Counted from the stretch's first letter, positions 21,203 to 30,137 are shown. The stretch: DNA of 64,000 nt from Shimia sagamensis (GCF_900182745.1 NZ_FXTY01000005.1:62001-126000); one strand, 5' to 3'. Notes: a model not told the origin generated them from the letters alone. Made by a program: numbers and translations.

Positions 21203-22430
21203 ACGCCTCGACGTCGCTCTTCATGCGCTCCGCGTCGATTTGAAAGTACGGCGTGTACCCGCCTGGGAGGAACGTGTTTGTCTTCTCCACCCGCAGGCTG
21301 CCGCCGATACCGGTCTCATCCGCATTGTTCACCCAGCTTGCATGCTGTTCCAGCACATCGCGATGGCGCACATACAGCCGTGGCGACAAAGTCCACCCAC
21401 TGCCCACGTCAACTGAGGAGTATACGCTCCACTTAAGGCTCTGATATCCTTGACGCCCCACCCACATTTGATCCGCAGTCCGGCGCTCATAGTAGAGTTC
21501 GCTGCCCACGACGGACCGTCCCCCAACAGACCGGCGAAAACCGGCCAAGGCCGACAGAAAATGACCGTCAAAGGCTGAATTGGCCCGATTGTCCACGGTC
21601 GCATAGGACAAACCGCCATAAGCCGATCCGCCCATCAGACTGCGACGCTCAAACGCGGCTTCCAAACCAAAGCGGTCCTCATAAGGCTCACCAGCAGCCC
21701 ACTGGGTTGTGGCAAACGGCCCAATGGACGCCGTGGTCTTCTCAGACAGTAACCGCAGGCCAAACTTTGCACGCAATTGCACCGTGTCATACCGCCGCCC
21801 TTCGGCTTCCAGTAAATCAAACCCAAGGCTGGCAAATCCAAGCGTATTGGTGGTGCCGTTGGCATTGCCGCCAAGCTCCCGACGAAAGTTCATTGCGCCA
21901 GTTGCCTGCAACGCCGGCACCCGCTCTTCTTCGCCCCGTGTGATGGAAAACGGCAGGACGCCAAAAGCGGTATCCGCATGCACAATATCGCTGTCGTAGG
22001 TCCGAGTGCCCCCAGCCGTTGTAAACCCAAGCGACAAGTCCCAGTCAAACCCACGGCGCGCATCAATTTGCCGGATGAAAGACAAAACTGTCTTGCGCAC
22101 CGGCTCAGGTAAATCTCCGGACAACACGCGGAAAAATTCTTCACGCGACCGCGCCCACTGCTTGGCCATAAAGTAAGCCCGCGCAAGCTCCAGCCGTACA
22201 CGAATGAGTTTGGGATCTTGCGCCAGAATGTTTTGAAGCACCGGAATGGCAATCTCAGGCCGACCGGCATCCAAAGCTGCCATGGCATAATCAAATGCCT
22301 GTTCCACTTCCAATACAGACTGTGGCGGGGTGTTGGCCTCGGCCTGATCCGACGTTACCGCAGTCACTCCCACCAGAAGCGTTAGTGACAGAAGACAGAC
22401 GTGGAATTTTTGAAACAGTGCTTTGGCCAT
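21153..22430 (-). CDS. Surface lipoprotein assembly modifier (SLAM-like) outer-membrane protein
   Basis: A 425-residue exported protein. After a signal peptide (about residues 1-32) there is a tetratricopeptide-like stretch (about 40-130, with AMAALDAGRPEIAIPVLQNILAQDPKLIRVRLELARAYFMAKQWARSREEF), then a long beta-rich region ending in a terminal Phe (GVERRF), as in outer-membrane barrels. This N-TPR plus C-barrel layout is that of SLAM/DUF560 proteins, which in Neisseria move lipoproteins such as TbpB to the cell surface. It lies 86 bp downstream of a TbpB-like lipoprotein gene on the same strand. It is somewhat shorter than neisserial SLAM1. Function is inferred from family and context. Confidence 0.85.
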   Translation of the reverse strand: MAKALFQKFHVCLLSLTLLVGVTAVTSDQAEANTPPQSVLEVEQAFDYAMAALDAGRPEIAIPVLQNILAQDPKLIRVRLELARAYFMAKQWARSREEFFRVLSGDLPEPVRKTVLSFIRQIDARRGFDWDLSLGFTTAGGTRTYDSDIVHADTAFGVLPFSITRGEEERVPALQATGAMNFRRELGGNANGTTNTLGFASLGFDLLEAEGRRYDTVQLRAKFGLRLLSEKTTASIGPFATTQWAAGEPYEDRFGLEAAFERRSLMGGSAYGGLSYATVDNRANSAFDGHFLSALAGFRRSVGGRSVVGSELYYERRTADQMWVGRQGYQSLKWSVYSSVDVGSGWTLSPRLYVRHRDVLEQHASWVNNADETGIGGSLRVEKTNTFLPGGYTPYFQIDAERMKSDVEAFNSRVLGFQIGVERRF

Positions 22431-22451
22431 TCTGGTTACCCTAATTTTTCA

Positions 22452-22510
22452 CTCTTTAAAGAGCCGCTCCCCGCTTTTGCGGAGAGCACGATTTTTTGCC
22501 TGAAAGGCAA
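22452..22510 (-). promoter_or_regulatory. Hairpins between the lipoprotein and SLAM-like genes
   Basis: Three inverted repeats fill the 86-bp gap: TTGCC/GGCAA (22496-22510), a 9-bp stem with one mismatch and a tetraloop (22466-22487), and a 12-bp palindrome CTCTTTAAAGAG (22452-22463). None is followed by a long T-run on the minus strand. They may partly terminate or stabilise the transcript so that more lipoprotein than SLAM is made. Confidence 0.4.
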
Positions 22511-22516
22511 GACGTG

Positions 22517-23431
22517 TTAATCCGCGCCGAACGCACCGGTATAGTTGCCTATGGCACCGTTCATCTCAAAAGTGCCGCCCACTTCTTCTGCGTTATCGCC
22601 ATAAAACACCCCATCCATCGTGCCTGTGCTGGTTGCACTGAAGGCAACAACACCGTTGATATTCGCGCTAAACCCGTTGCCATCAACTGTGCCCGTGCCG
22701 GCAAAGTCCAAATGTGCACCACGCCACGCGTTTCCGCCGGACAGGTTGTTCACGTAAGTGTTTGTGCTGGCCACGCTCACGTTGGAAAAGTCAGACGTGC
22801 TCACCCCCACTTGGGATTCCGCAACAAGTGCGCGACCGTCGGTGGTCACAACCATGCCTACGGACCGGCCGGAATAAGTCGCAGAGCCACTGCTTGGTAC
22901 ATCCGCTGCGGCGGTGCGGCTACCAAAGCTACCAACATTGACGCTGCCGTTATTTGTACCGACACCCGTTGCCCACATTCCGAAAGTCTGGTGATCAAAA
23001 TCAAGCGCGTCTGCGTTGCCCATCCATCCGCGTCTCTGTCCATCGGACGACCGGCTAGTGATCACCAGAGAGTCCATCCCATCATCAATGCGGTCACCGC
23101 CATTGGCGCTAAATCTTGCGGTCCAGCTGCCGTTATTCATCGCAAGATTTTCAAGCTCGCCAACATTTGTCCCAATTTCAAGAGACCCATTACGCGCGGC
23201 TTCCAGACGCTCACTTGTAACGACGCCGTCACCATCGGTCGACATCGCGCCGGAGCGAACACGGCCATTCAATGTCGTATCCCCATGCGCCAGATACAGG
23301 CGGTCGCCCGCCATGTCGTTCAACCGATCGCCAACTTCATTTTCGACATAAGATTCAATTGTACTTTTGCAGCCTGCAATTGACACCAAAGCGCCCACTG
23401 CCATCATGGCTTTGATAGATGTGTTCAGCAT
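22517..23431 (-). CDS. TbpB-like beta-barrel lipoprotein, putative SLAM substrate
   Basis: A 304-residue lipoprotein. The signal peptide ends in a lipobox (Ile18-Ala-Gly-Cys21) with Lys at +2, so inner-membrane retention by an Asp is not expected. The C-terminal 80 residues form Gly/Asn-rich beta strands that finish with a VFYGDNAEEVGGTFEMNG-like signature near residue 275, the hallmark of the handle/barrel domains of transferrin-binding protein B and related surface lipoproteins. The N-terminal half is unlike TbpB and has Asp/Gly-rich turns. Together with the adjoining SLAM-like gene it looks like a surface-exposed lipoprotein; its ligand is unknown. Confidence 0.75.
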   Translation of the reverse strand: MLNTSIKAMMAVGALVSIAGCKSTIESYVENEVGDRLNDMAGDRLYLAHGDTTLNGRVRSGAMSTDGDGVVTSERLEAARNGSLEIGTNVGELENLAMNNGSWTARFSANGGDRIDDGMDSLVITSRSSDGQRRGWMGNADALDFDHQTFGMWATGVGTNNGSVNVGSFGSRTAAADVPSSGSATYSGRSVGMVVTTDGRALVAESQVGVSTSDFSNVSVASTNTYVNNLSGGNAWRGAHLDFAGTGTVDGNGFSANINGVVAFSATSTGTMDGVFYGDNAEEVGGTFEMNGAIGNYTGAFGAD

Positions 23432-23974
23432 TTTCTTGTACCCGCTTGACTATAAGTTCGTTGGTCAGAGAAGAGAGCTGATCTCGACTTGGGTCCCACC
23501 GGCTCACTCTTGAGCATCAACCAAAACTGTTTTCCTTAATGCGGCGTTTCGGTTTCCCTTACAGGACGTTAAGCACGTAAAACCCCATAAAAATTTAGCA
23601 TTATCCAACAAAAATTCAGGCAAAATACGCGGCATAGATCGCCACCAAAAGCGCGACGGTGTGGCGGTAAGAGACCGGTAATGTCTCCGCCAAATAGCCG
23701 ATAAATAGATGCTTCTTGCCATTGGTTGTCAGGCGATCTGGATTACTAAAAAACGCGCAAAAGGCAGACACGTTTAGCCTTTACTAACCAATGCCAGCTT
23801 GTCTCGATTTTTAAGAAAACTCGATTTCTTCAAATTGTGGGGAAACGATCCAATCCGAACACAATTCTTTCCACTCATGGACAGCAATTTCGCGCGACAC
23901 CCTGACGGAATCACCTTTGGTTTTAGTATCAACACCTCAATGTCCGCGTCCCACAGGCTGTCTCAAGGGTTGCC
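23432..23974. other. AT-rich non-coding region upstream of the lipoprotein gene
   Basis: This 543-bp stretch is clearly richer in A+T than the flanking genes. A possible 72-codon frame on the minus strand (23504-23722) has no recognisable sequence and unusual composition. I see no tRNA, no terminator with a good T-run and no convincing Fur- or Irr-type box. It probably holds the lipoprotein promoter and the 3' end of the MazG-like transcript. Confidence 0.4.
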
Positions 23975-24346
23975 TTATTCGGCCGGAGGCTGAAAATGAC
24001 GTCCCCATTTGTTCGCAAAAGCATCGGCCAAGTCGATCCCCTGCCACTCCGCAAAAACAAGCAGGAAACCGAACAAGTCTGCAGACTCATCCTCAAGGTT
24101 CTGCCGCGCGGCGTCATCAGACACGGCACCGCGCTGTGCCCCCTTTGTGGCAAGGTAGGCCGCTTGCAACTCCCCCAACTCCTCAGTCAGTTTGGCAAGA
24201 TACCATGTGGCATCCCGATCAATGCCAAACCGCTCCGCATAGAGGTCACACACCGTTGCCGCTTGCTGGACCAGGGTCTCAAGATCTTGGGACGCTCCGC
24301 GACGTACTTGTCTCTGGGCACACGTGTTAACCTTTTCATCTTCCAA
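23975..24346 (-). CDS. MazG-like nucleotide pyrophosphohydrolase
   Basis: A 123-residue, all-helical protein of the MazG/PRA-PH superfamily, which hydrolyses nucleoside or phosphoribosyl triphosphates to monophosphate and pyrophosphate. The metal-binding ExxE and ExxD motifs are visible as KLTEELGELQ near residue 53 and LEDESADLFGF near 86. The start is uncertain: a TTG at 24346 lies 6 nt after GGAGGT, while the GTG at 24352 is too close to it. It sits 48 bp beyond the end of ruvB and may be cotranscribed with ruvCAB. The substrate is unknown. Confidence 0.75.
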   Translation of the reverse strand: MEDEKVNTCAQRQVRRGASQDLETLVQQAATVCDLYAERFGIDRDATWYLAKLTEELGELQAAYLATKGAQRGAVSDDAARQNLEDESADLFGFLLVFAEWQGIDLADAFANKWGRHFQPPAE

Positions 24347-24394
24347 AACCACACCTCCACAAAACAGTTGTCATACCGACGCAATACCGATGCC

Positions 24395-25438
24395 CTATTT
24401 GCCGTTGCGTGATGGGGTAAACAGATCGTTGGACTCTGTGCGCCGCGGCGCTGACAGCCCCAAATGTTGCCAGGCCTTTTGCGCCAGCATCCGCCCGCGC
24501 GGCGTCCGTTGGATCAACCCTTGCTGCAACAAAAACGGTTCGATGACCTCTTCAATCGCATCGCGGCTTTCGCTCAAGGCCGCGCTGATTGTGTCGATCC
24601 CAACCGGCCCGCCAGCGTAGTTTTCCGCAATAAACAACAGATACCGTCGGTCCGCTCCATCCAACCCGATATTGTCCACCCCAAGCCGCGTAAGTGCGCC
24701 ATCTGCAAGGGATTTTGTGATAATCCCATCACCTTCAACTAGGGCAAAATCCACAACGCGCCGCAGCAAACGGCCGGCAATACGGGGTGTGCCCCGCGAG
24801 CGTCGCGCAATCTCGCGTGCTCCGCCATCCTGGGTGGGCACGCCAAGTTTGTTGGCGTTGCGCGTGACAATCTCATTGAGCTCATCCTCGGTGTAAAACT
24901 GCAATCGTGTTGGAATGCCAAATCGGTCTCTGAGCGGCGTTGTGAGGAGCCCCAACCGCGTCGTCGCCCCAACCAATGTAAACGGCTGCAATTCAATCCG
25001 AACCGTCCGCGCCGCCGGCCCCTCCCCAATCACAAGATCAAGTTCATAATCCTCCATCGCGGGATAGAGAATCTCTTCAACGACCGGGTTAAGGCGATGA
25101 ATTTCATCAATAAAAAGCACATCACGCGCTTCGAGGTTGGTCAGGATCGCCGCCAGATCACCAGCTTTGGCCAACACAGGACCAGAGGTCATCCGAAAGT
25201 TCACCCCCAACTCCCGCGCCATGATTTGCGCCAAAGTAGTCTTGCCCAAACCGGGCGGCCCATGGAACAACGTGTGATCCATCGCCTCTCCACGACGGCG
25301 CGCGCTTTCAATAAAAATCCTCAGATTGGCCCTTGCTTCAGCTTGGCCAATAAACGCATCAAGCTCTTGCGGGCGCAGGGCGCGATCCGCATCTTCAGGC
25401 CGCGCCTCGGGGCGCAATGTAGGGTCTGGCTGTTCCAT
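24395..25438 (-). CDS. ruvB: Holliday junction branch-migration ATPase RuvB
   Basis: A 347-residue AAA+ ATPase that drives branch migration with RuvA. Walker A ([12 protein letters not shown]) is near residue 60 and Walker B with sensor ([10 protein letters not shown]) near 110; the [19 protein letters not shown] segment follows, and the C-terminal winged helix ends in RTPRGRML. It starts 3 bp after the ruvA stop. It is the last gene of ruvC-ruvA-ruvB. Confidence 0.98.
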   Translation of the reverse strand: MEQPDPTLRPEARPEDADRALRPQELDAFIGQAEARANLRIFIESARRRGEAMDHTLFHGPPGLGKTTLAQIMARELGVNFRMTSGPVLAKAGDLAAILTNLEARDVLFIDEIHRLNPVVEEILYPAMEDYELDLVIGEGPAARTVRIELQPFTLVGATTRLGLLTTPLRDRFGIPTRLQFYTEDELNEIVTRNANKLGVPTQDGGAREIARRSRGTPRIAGRLLRRVVDFALVEGDGIITKSLADGALTRLGVDNIGLDGADRRYLLFIAENYAGGPVGIDTISAALSESRDAIEEVIEPFLLQQGLIQRTPRGRMLAQKAWQHLGLSAPRRTESNDLFTPSRNGK

Positions 25439-25441
25439 CGT

Positions 25442-26158
25442 TTACCCCTTTGGCGCCAGCAGCTTAAGCGCGGCTCGGATCAACACCGACGTATCTGCTT
25501 CAGGGTCCTCACCGGCCGCCTGCGCAACAGCGCCCGCCGCATCTGCTGGCCCATAGCCAAGGTTGCCCAAGGCTGACAGCGCGTCCGCCTGCACACTCAT
25601 AGATGCGGCAGCGGCCGCACCGCTCGCCGCAGATGCCCCCCCAGCATTAACCGGCTTCCGGGCCATATCCTCAATCACGTCATCCGTCCCCGCAGCGTCT
25701 TCTTCGCCAGAAACTGAGGCTAGGGTTTCCCCAAGGCTGCCCCCCAATGCCATGAGCGCTGGCGCTTTGTCTTTTAGTTCAATCACAACACGTTGCGCAG
25801 TTTTGGGCCCGACGCCTTTGGCCGCTTTGATCGCGGCCACATCGCCCAGCGACACGGCCCGACTCACGCCATCTGCCCCCAAAGCTCCAAGGATAGCCAA
25901 GCTCGCCTTTGCACCAATGCCTTGAACGCTCATCAGCAGGCGGTGCCATTCCTTTTCAAACAGGCTTGGAAATCCAAACAGCTGTAGCAAGTCTTCACGC
26001 ACCAAAAGGTCTGTGTACAGCGAGACAGACTCTCCCACGCTCGGTAGCGTTGCGAGAGTGCGATCCGAGCAGTAGATCATATAGCCCACGCCTCGCACAT
26101 CAATCAGCACATGGTCTGTGCTGCGATACTCCAAACGCCCGGAAATCTTACCAATCAT
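25442..26158 (-). CDS. ruvA: Holliday junction-binding protein RuvA
   Basis: A 238-residue DNA-junction binding subunit. The N-terminal OB domain starts [11 protein letters not shown]. Two helix-hairpin-helix motifs follow ([17 protein letters not shown] near residue 83 and [19 protein letters not shown] near 117), then an unusually long Ala/Ser-rich linker and the C-terminal RuvB-binding three-helix domain. The ATG overlaps the ruvC stop as ATGA, so translation is coupled. A longer frame upstream was rejected because it would overlap ruvC further and lacks RuvA sequence. It is slightly longer than E. coli RuvA (203) because of the linker. Confidence 0.97.
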   Translation of the reverse strand: MIGKISGRLEYRSTDHVLIDVRGVGYMIYCSDRTLATLPSVGESVSLYTDLLVREDLLQLFGFPSLFEKEWHRLLMSVQGIGAKASLAILGALGADGVSRAVSLGDVAAIKAAKGVGPKTAQRVVIELKDKAPALMALGGSLGETLASVSGEEDAAGTDDVIEDMARKPVNAGGASAASGAAAAASMSVQADALSALGNLGYGPADAAGAVAQAAGEDPEADTSVLIRAALKLLAPKG

Positions 26159-26661
26159 GCCTGTGCCTTTTTTAATGCTTCTGCATAGCCCGCGCCTGCA
26201 CGCGCATAATGCGCATGACACATGGCAATCGCCAATGCATCCGCCGCATCTGGACCAGCGATTTTCACGCCCGGCAATTGGAGTTTCACCATGTGCTCAA
26301 CCTGGTGTTTCTCCGCATGGCCCACCCCCACGACAGTCTTTTTCACTTTGTTAGGTGCGTATTCGCCGATGTGCAAACCGGCTTGCGCTGGCACCAACAA
26401 CGCGACACCACGGGCTTGCCCGAGCTTCAGGGTTCCCGCGCCATCTTTGTTTACAAAGGTCTGCTCGATAGCTGCATGATCAGGCAGGAAACGGGCCACC
26501 ACATCGGTGAGCTGCTCGTGTAGTGACAACAAACGTGCTGCCAGGTCTTGCCCAACGGAATGACAAACTCCATTGGCCACGTGGCTCATTCTACTGCCAT
26601 CCGCATCAATAACGCCCCAGCCCATATTTCTCAGCCCAGGATCGATTCCCAATACACGCAT
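26155..26661 (-). CDS. ruvC: Holliday junction resolvase RuvC
   Basis: A 168-residue RNase H-fold endonuclease that cuts Holliday junctions. The first catalytic Asp is in [16 protein letters not shown] (Asp7), the Glu in [12 protein letters not shown] near residue 68, and the terminal acidic pair in [14 protein letters not shown] near 140-143. The ATG at 26661 gives the canonical start; a TTG four codons upstream is also in frame. It is the first gene of the ruv operon, with a 4-nt overlap to ruvA. The 5' flank is AT-rich. Confidence 0.97.
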   Translation of the reverse strand: MRVLGIDPGLRNMGWGVIDADGSRMSHVANGVCHSVGQDLAARLLSLHEQLTDVVARFLPDHAAIEQTFVNKDGAGTLKLGQARGVALLVPAQAGLHIGEYAPNKVKKTVVGVGHAEKHQVEHMVKLQLPGVKIAGPDAADALAIAMCHAHYARAGAGYAEALKKAQA

Positions 26662-26988
26662 GTCATGCCCCAATGTGCTCTATATTTTTGTTATTTCCCG
26701 TGAAATAGCACGAAACGAGAACAAACGCCAAGCCTGAAGAAAAACCTGAGCAAAAATTTGGAAGTGCGGCGTTTTGTCAACACGCGGGAAGCAGCACGAG
26801 AATGTCCCAATTGCGACGCTTCTCCATACCATATGCGACCTTATTTCTAAGGCGTTTGAGCGATTTCCCACCTATGCGAAAATCGCATGCCACCTATGCT
26901 GGTTTGACACTTGCTCGGGCGTTTTTTGCCACCTATGTGCGGTCAATCGAAAACGCAGACCATAGTAATGCAAGAAGGGATCTCTGAT
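26662..26988. repeat. Divergent ruvC/DUF1127 region with three CCACCTATG boxes
   Basis: This 327-bp intergenic stretch holds no gene. Three identical 9-mers CCACCTATG occur in the same direction at 26868-26876, 26890-26898 and 26929-26937, spaced 22 and 39 bp apart and ending about 50 bp before the DUF1127 start. A TTGACA at 26904-26909 lies between boxes two and three. They look like binding sites for a regulator of the DUF1127 gene. Confidence 0.45.
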
Positions 26989-27177
26989 ATGGCCGCATTT
27001 GAATACACGTCGACCACTGGTTTTACCGGCCGTATCGGTCACGTCATCTCCGCACTTGTTGCACGCTTCGTCGACTGGAACGATAAGCGCCGCACCCGTA
27101 CCGCACTGGCACTGCTCAGCGACCGCGAGCTCGACGACATCGGCGTGTCGCGTTCCGACCTCTACGCAATTCGCTAA
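26989..27177 (+). CDS. DUF1127 (YjiS-like) small protein
   Basis: A 62-residue basic protein. The C-terminal half has the DUF1127 signature: WNDKRRTRTALALLSDRELDDIGVSRSDL, with the LSDRELDDIGLSR core. In Alphaproteobacteria this family includes small proteins that bind RNA or help phosphate and stress responses; in Rhodobacter, CcaF1 is a DUF1127 RNA-binding protein. The ATG at 26989 has an AAGAAGGGA ribosome binding site. It ends in a strong terminator and is therefore monocistronic. Strong expression is suggested by the compact promoter-gene-terminator layout. Confidence 0.9.
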   Translation: MAAFEYTSTTGFTGRIGHVISALVARFVDWNDKRRTRTALALLSDRELDDIGVSRSDLYAIR

Positions 27178-27221
27178 AACAAAATAACCACCACTCACGG
27201 TGTTTTAGGTCTCAGGACCGC

Positions 27222-27257
27222 AAACCGCCGTCTCTATTTTGAGACGGCGGTTTTTTT
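27222..27257 (+). terminator. Rho-independent terminator of the DUF1127 gene
   Basis: A 10-bp perfect stem CCGCCGTCTC/GAGACGGCGG (27225-27234 and 27241-27250) with a 6-nt loop is followed by seven T residues. Confidence 0.93.
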
Positions 27258-27274
27258 GTGTGCAGCGTCGGTGC

Positions 27275-27310
27275 AAAAAAAACGGCCCCGGGGAGAGAGA
27301 CCCGGGGCCG
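27275..27310 (-). terminator. Rho-independent terminator of the 115-residue membrane protein gene
   Basis: On the minus strand a 10-bp GC stem (27283-27292 with 27301-27310) is followed by eight T residues, 39 bp after the stop at 27349. It faces the DUF1127 terminator. Confidence 0.93.
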
Positions 27311-27348
27311 TGTGGGATCTTGGAGGGATCCACGGAAACTTTGCGAGA

Positions 27349-27696
27349 TCAGAGTTTGGTGTTGAGCTGGGTCGAAATCCAACGTGACACAGGATCAGGA
27401 GACATGGTCCAGGCCGCAGCCTTCTCAACCGAAGTTCCACCGCTCAACCGCACCACATCTTGAGAGTAGAAATCGGGGCCATACTGAGACATCAAAATGC
27501 CTTTGATCATGAAGAACGACACCACCACGGTGAACAGGCCAGCCCAAGGGATACCCCGACGGCGGCCAGCGCCTTTCACAATCATGTATCCGTTGCGATT
27601 GATCACAACAGACTCACGTCCCACACGACCTGTCTTTGATTGCTTGCGATAGATACGGGCAAGGCGATCATGGAATTCTGCGTAAGATTCACTCAT
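27349..27696 (-). CDS. Conserved roseobacter-type single-span membrane protein of unknown function
   Basis: A 115-residue protein not assigned to a known family. A basic N-terminal half (residues 1-48, rich in Arg/Lys, including RRRG before the membrane) is followed by one hydrophobic span (about 49-69, IPWAGLFTVVVSFFMIKGIL) and a C-terminal part with no further span. By the positive-inside rule, the N-terminus is cytosolic. It is monocistronic with its own terminator. The 260 bp upstream to prmA contain no other gene. Confidence 0.7.
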   Translation of the reverse strand: MSESYAEFHDRLARIYRKQSKTGRVGRESVVINRNGYMIVKGAGRRRGIPWAGLFTVVVSFFMIKGILMSQYGPDFYSQDVVRLSGGTSVEKAAAWTMSPDPVSRWISTQLNTKL

Positions 27697-27959
27697 GGCA
27701 ACAACTCAGGTTTGGCCCCCACCAAACATGGCTAAATCTGGGCCTGAAATGTGGCGAGAATAAGGCGCAAAGCCCAAAATGAGGCAAATTATCGACAAAT
27801 CTGACCTCAATTATGCGTGTTCGCAGGAAGAGTGGAAACAACACCCCCCCCGAATAACCCACTGTCGCCACTCTGGCAACAAAGAGGGCAGTGGCACAAA
27901 AAAACAGGCAACCGGATCCAGCTGCCTGTTTCTGATTCTGCTTACAGAAATGTCGAGTT

Positions 27960-28832
27960 TTAGCTGTGTCGTGTCAAAGTCAGCGTGGTCCACTCGCCAA
28001 TCTCTTCACGGGTGTGCACATCAAAGCCTGCTGCATCATAAGCTGCCACCACGTCGTCCGCCTGCTCATTCAGAATACCGGACAGAATTGCGTATCCAGC
28101 GGCAGCGATATTCGCTCCCATATCCGGTGCCAAATCAATCAGCGGCGCTTTCAGGATGTTTGCAAAAACCAAATCATACGGCGCTTTTGCCGCCAAATCC
28201 GGGTGACCAAAACCTGCCGCTTCCAAACAGATAACTTTGCCGTCCAACCCATTAGCCGCGACATTTGCCTGAGCCACATCAACCGCCACTTCGTCAATGT
28301 CACTTGCAACCACGGGGTTGGGCCAAATCCGAGCCGCGCCCATGCCCAGCACGGCGGTACCACAGCCGATATCGGCCACATTTCGGCCCACAAAGCCTTC
28401 GTTGGCCACGCGATCCAATGCCTTCAGGCAGCCCAGCGTTGTGCCGTGGTGACCGGTGCCAAACGCCATTGCGGCCTCAATCAACAGCGGTTCTGCGCCT
28501 TCTGGGATCTTATCCGCATCATGGCTGCCGTACACAAAGAACCGCCCCGCCGCGACTGGCGCCAACTCACGCTTCACATGGGCCACCCAATCGGTTTCCG
28601 GCAACTCTGACACAGCAAAAGGCTTTGCCCCAAAGGCAACCGCCAGCACGGCCAACCCTGCCGCGTCAGGCGCTTCAACGAAATAGCCGCCAATCTCCCA
28701 AAGGCCGGAGCCATCCTCGACCTCAAACACGCCGACTCCGGTTGGTTCCGGAACAAGCCGTTCCATCGCGTTTCCAAGCGCCTCGGCCTGTTCTTTTCCC
28801 ATCAACGTGGTCAATGCGGTGAATGTCGGCAT
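27960..28832 (-). CDS. prmA: Ribosomal protein L11 methyltransferase
   Basis: A 290-residue SAM-dependent methyltransferase that trimethylates lysines and the N-terminus of ribosomal protein L11. The SAM site is visible as VADIGCGTAVLGMGAARI near residue 153, and the catalytic-site motif NILKAPLIDLAPDM near 225 corresponds to the NxxxxP segment of PrmA. The N-terminal domain is the L11-recruiting part but is diverged. An AFGTGHHGTT segment precedes motif I, as in PrmA. It is transcribed alone. Confidence 0.92.
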   Translation of the reverse strand: MPTFTALTTLMGKEQAEALGNAMERLVPEPTGVGVFEVEDGSGLWEIGGYFVEAPDAAGLAVLAVAFGAKPFAVSELPETDWVAHVKRELAPVAAGRFFVYGSHDADKIPEGAEPLLIEAAMAFGTGHHGTTLGCLKALDRVANEGFVGRNVADIGCGTAVLGMGAARIWPNPVVASDIDEVAVDVAQANVAANGLDGKVICLEAAGFGHPDLAAKAPYDLVFANILKAPLIDLAPDMGANIAAAGYAILSGILNEQADDVVAAYDAAGFDVHTREEIGEWTTLTLTRHS

Positions 28833-28904
28833 ATCCGGTCTCCTATTGGGTTGCGCAGGGCCTAGGGTCTCCCCTTGGCCCCGTCAAGCCTGCGGAGTGC
28901 GAAA

Positions 28905-30137
28905 CTACTGGGCTGGGGCAGCCAAAGGTCGAGTGAGGCGTGTTTCATTGCCTTTTTCGGGATGGCGGGGGATCAAAAGGGCCAATCCCAGAGACACACT
29001 TGCCATCAAGGCCGCCAACACAAACACCGCCCCGGGAGACACCAACCACAACAGCCCCAACAGGACCGGCAGGAACACTGCTGCGATATGGTTGATGGTA
29101 AATGCGACAGCTGCTGTGGGCGCCATATCTTCCGGGTCCGCAATCTTCTGAAAGTAGGTCTTCAATGCAAGCGCCAGCGAGAACAGCAAATGATCCACCA
29201 CGTAAAGCGTAGCTGCTAAGACAATGCCCCAGCCAAAGAAGTAGATGCCGCCATAGGCCAAGAAGACAATCACCAACCCTGCATATTCGAAGATCAGGGT
29301 GCGTCGCTCCCCAAAACGCGACACGGCTTCGCCAATCAATGGGGCAATGACCATGTTGGCCACCAAATTGATCAGATAGAGCGCTGTGATTTCGTGCACA
29401 TCAAATCCAAAACGCTCCACCATCATGAAACCAGCAAAGACCACAAAAATCTGCCGCCGTGCGCCTGCCATGAACTGCATGGCGTAGTAGAGCCAATAGC
29501 GCTTCTTCAGCACCATCTTGCGCGCTTGTGGCGTGCGCCCTTCAAACTGCGGGAAAGCGACAAAACAGTAGAGCGCAATCAGCGCTGTGATGCCACCACC
29601 TGCGAGGTAAACGACGCTGTAGTCCCAATCAAACCGCTTCCAGCCCAGAACAATAATTCCGTAAGCCAGCAAAGTTGCAGCTGATCCTGCGGCCACAAGC
29701 CACCCCAATGTCTTAGGGGCCCGTTTCTTGTCTAGCCATTGCAACTGCAGAGACTGGTTCACGGTTTCATAGTAGTGAAAACCAATCGAACTGAGCATAG
29801 TGATCATCAAAATCCCGCCCATAGTCGGAAAATAGGCTGTCATAGCAGTCGCCACACCAAGAAGCGCTAAGGACACAAGCCCCAGCACTTGCTCCCGAAT
29901 GAACAACAGCAAGAAAATCACCCCAATCGCCAGAAACCCTGGGATTTCACGAACAGTGTGCAACAAGCCAATATCGGAGCCATCAAAGTCGGCCACTTCA
30001 ATCACGAAGTTGTTGAGCAGTGCACTCCAGGTATTGAAGGCAATTGGCATGGCCAGCGCCATAAGGAACAAGAGCGTGATCGGGCGCCGCCACCAAGGCA
30101 GGAGGTGCGCGTCATCAATGGGTATTTTTCTGAACAT
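28905..30137 (-). CDS. MFS transporter
   Basis: A 410-residue inner-membrane protein with about twelve hydrophobic helices in two halves separated by a basic loop (FPQFEGRTPQARKMVLKKRYW, about residues 193-214). The general layout is that of the major facilitator superfamily, but the classical GxLaDrxGrkx motif between helices 2 and 3 is not clear. The ATG at 30137 was chosen over a TTG three codons upstream. It is convergent with nothing and lies between priA and prmA on the same strand. The substrate cannot be inferred. Confidence 0.8.
   Translation of the reverse strand: MFRKIPIDDAHLLPWWRRPITLLFLMALAMPIAFNTWSALLNNFVIEVADFDGSDIGLLHTVREIPGFLAIGVIFLLLFIREQVLGLVSLALLGVATAMTAYFPTMGGILMITMLSSIGFHYYETVNQSLQLQWLDKKRAPKTLGWLVAAGSAATLLAYGIIVLGWKRFDWDYSVVYLAGGGITALIALYCFVAFPQFEGRTPQARKMVLKKRYWLYYAMQFMAGARRQIFVVFAGFMMVERFGFDVHEITALYLINLVANMVIAPLIGEAVSRFGERRTLIFEYAGLVIVFLAYGGIYFFGWGIVLAATLYVVDHLLFSLALALKTYFQKIADPEDMAPTAAVAFTINHIAAVFLPVLLGLLWLVSPGAVFVLAALMASVSLGLALLIPRHPEKGNETRLTRPLAAPAQ

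Noticed and set aside
23432-23640. Fur or Irr box for the SLAM cassette
   Set aside because: No sequence close to GATAATGATAATCATTATC or to an iron-control element was found, so iron control is not supported.
23504-23722. Small minus-strand frame upstream of the lipoprotein gene
   Set aside because: No ribosome binding site, no family and AT-rich non-coding character.
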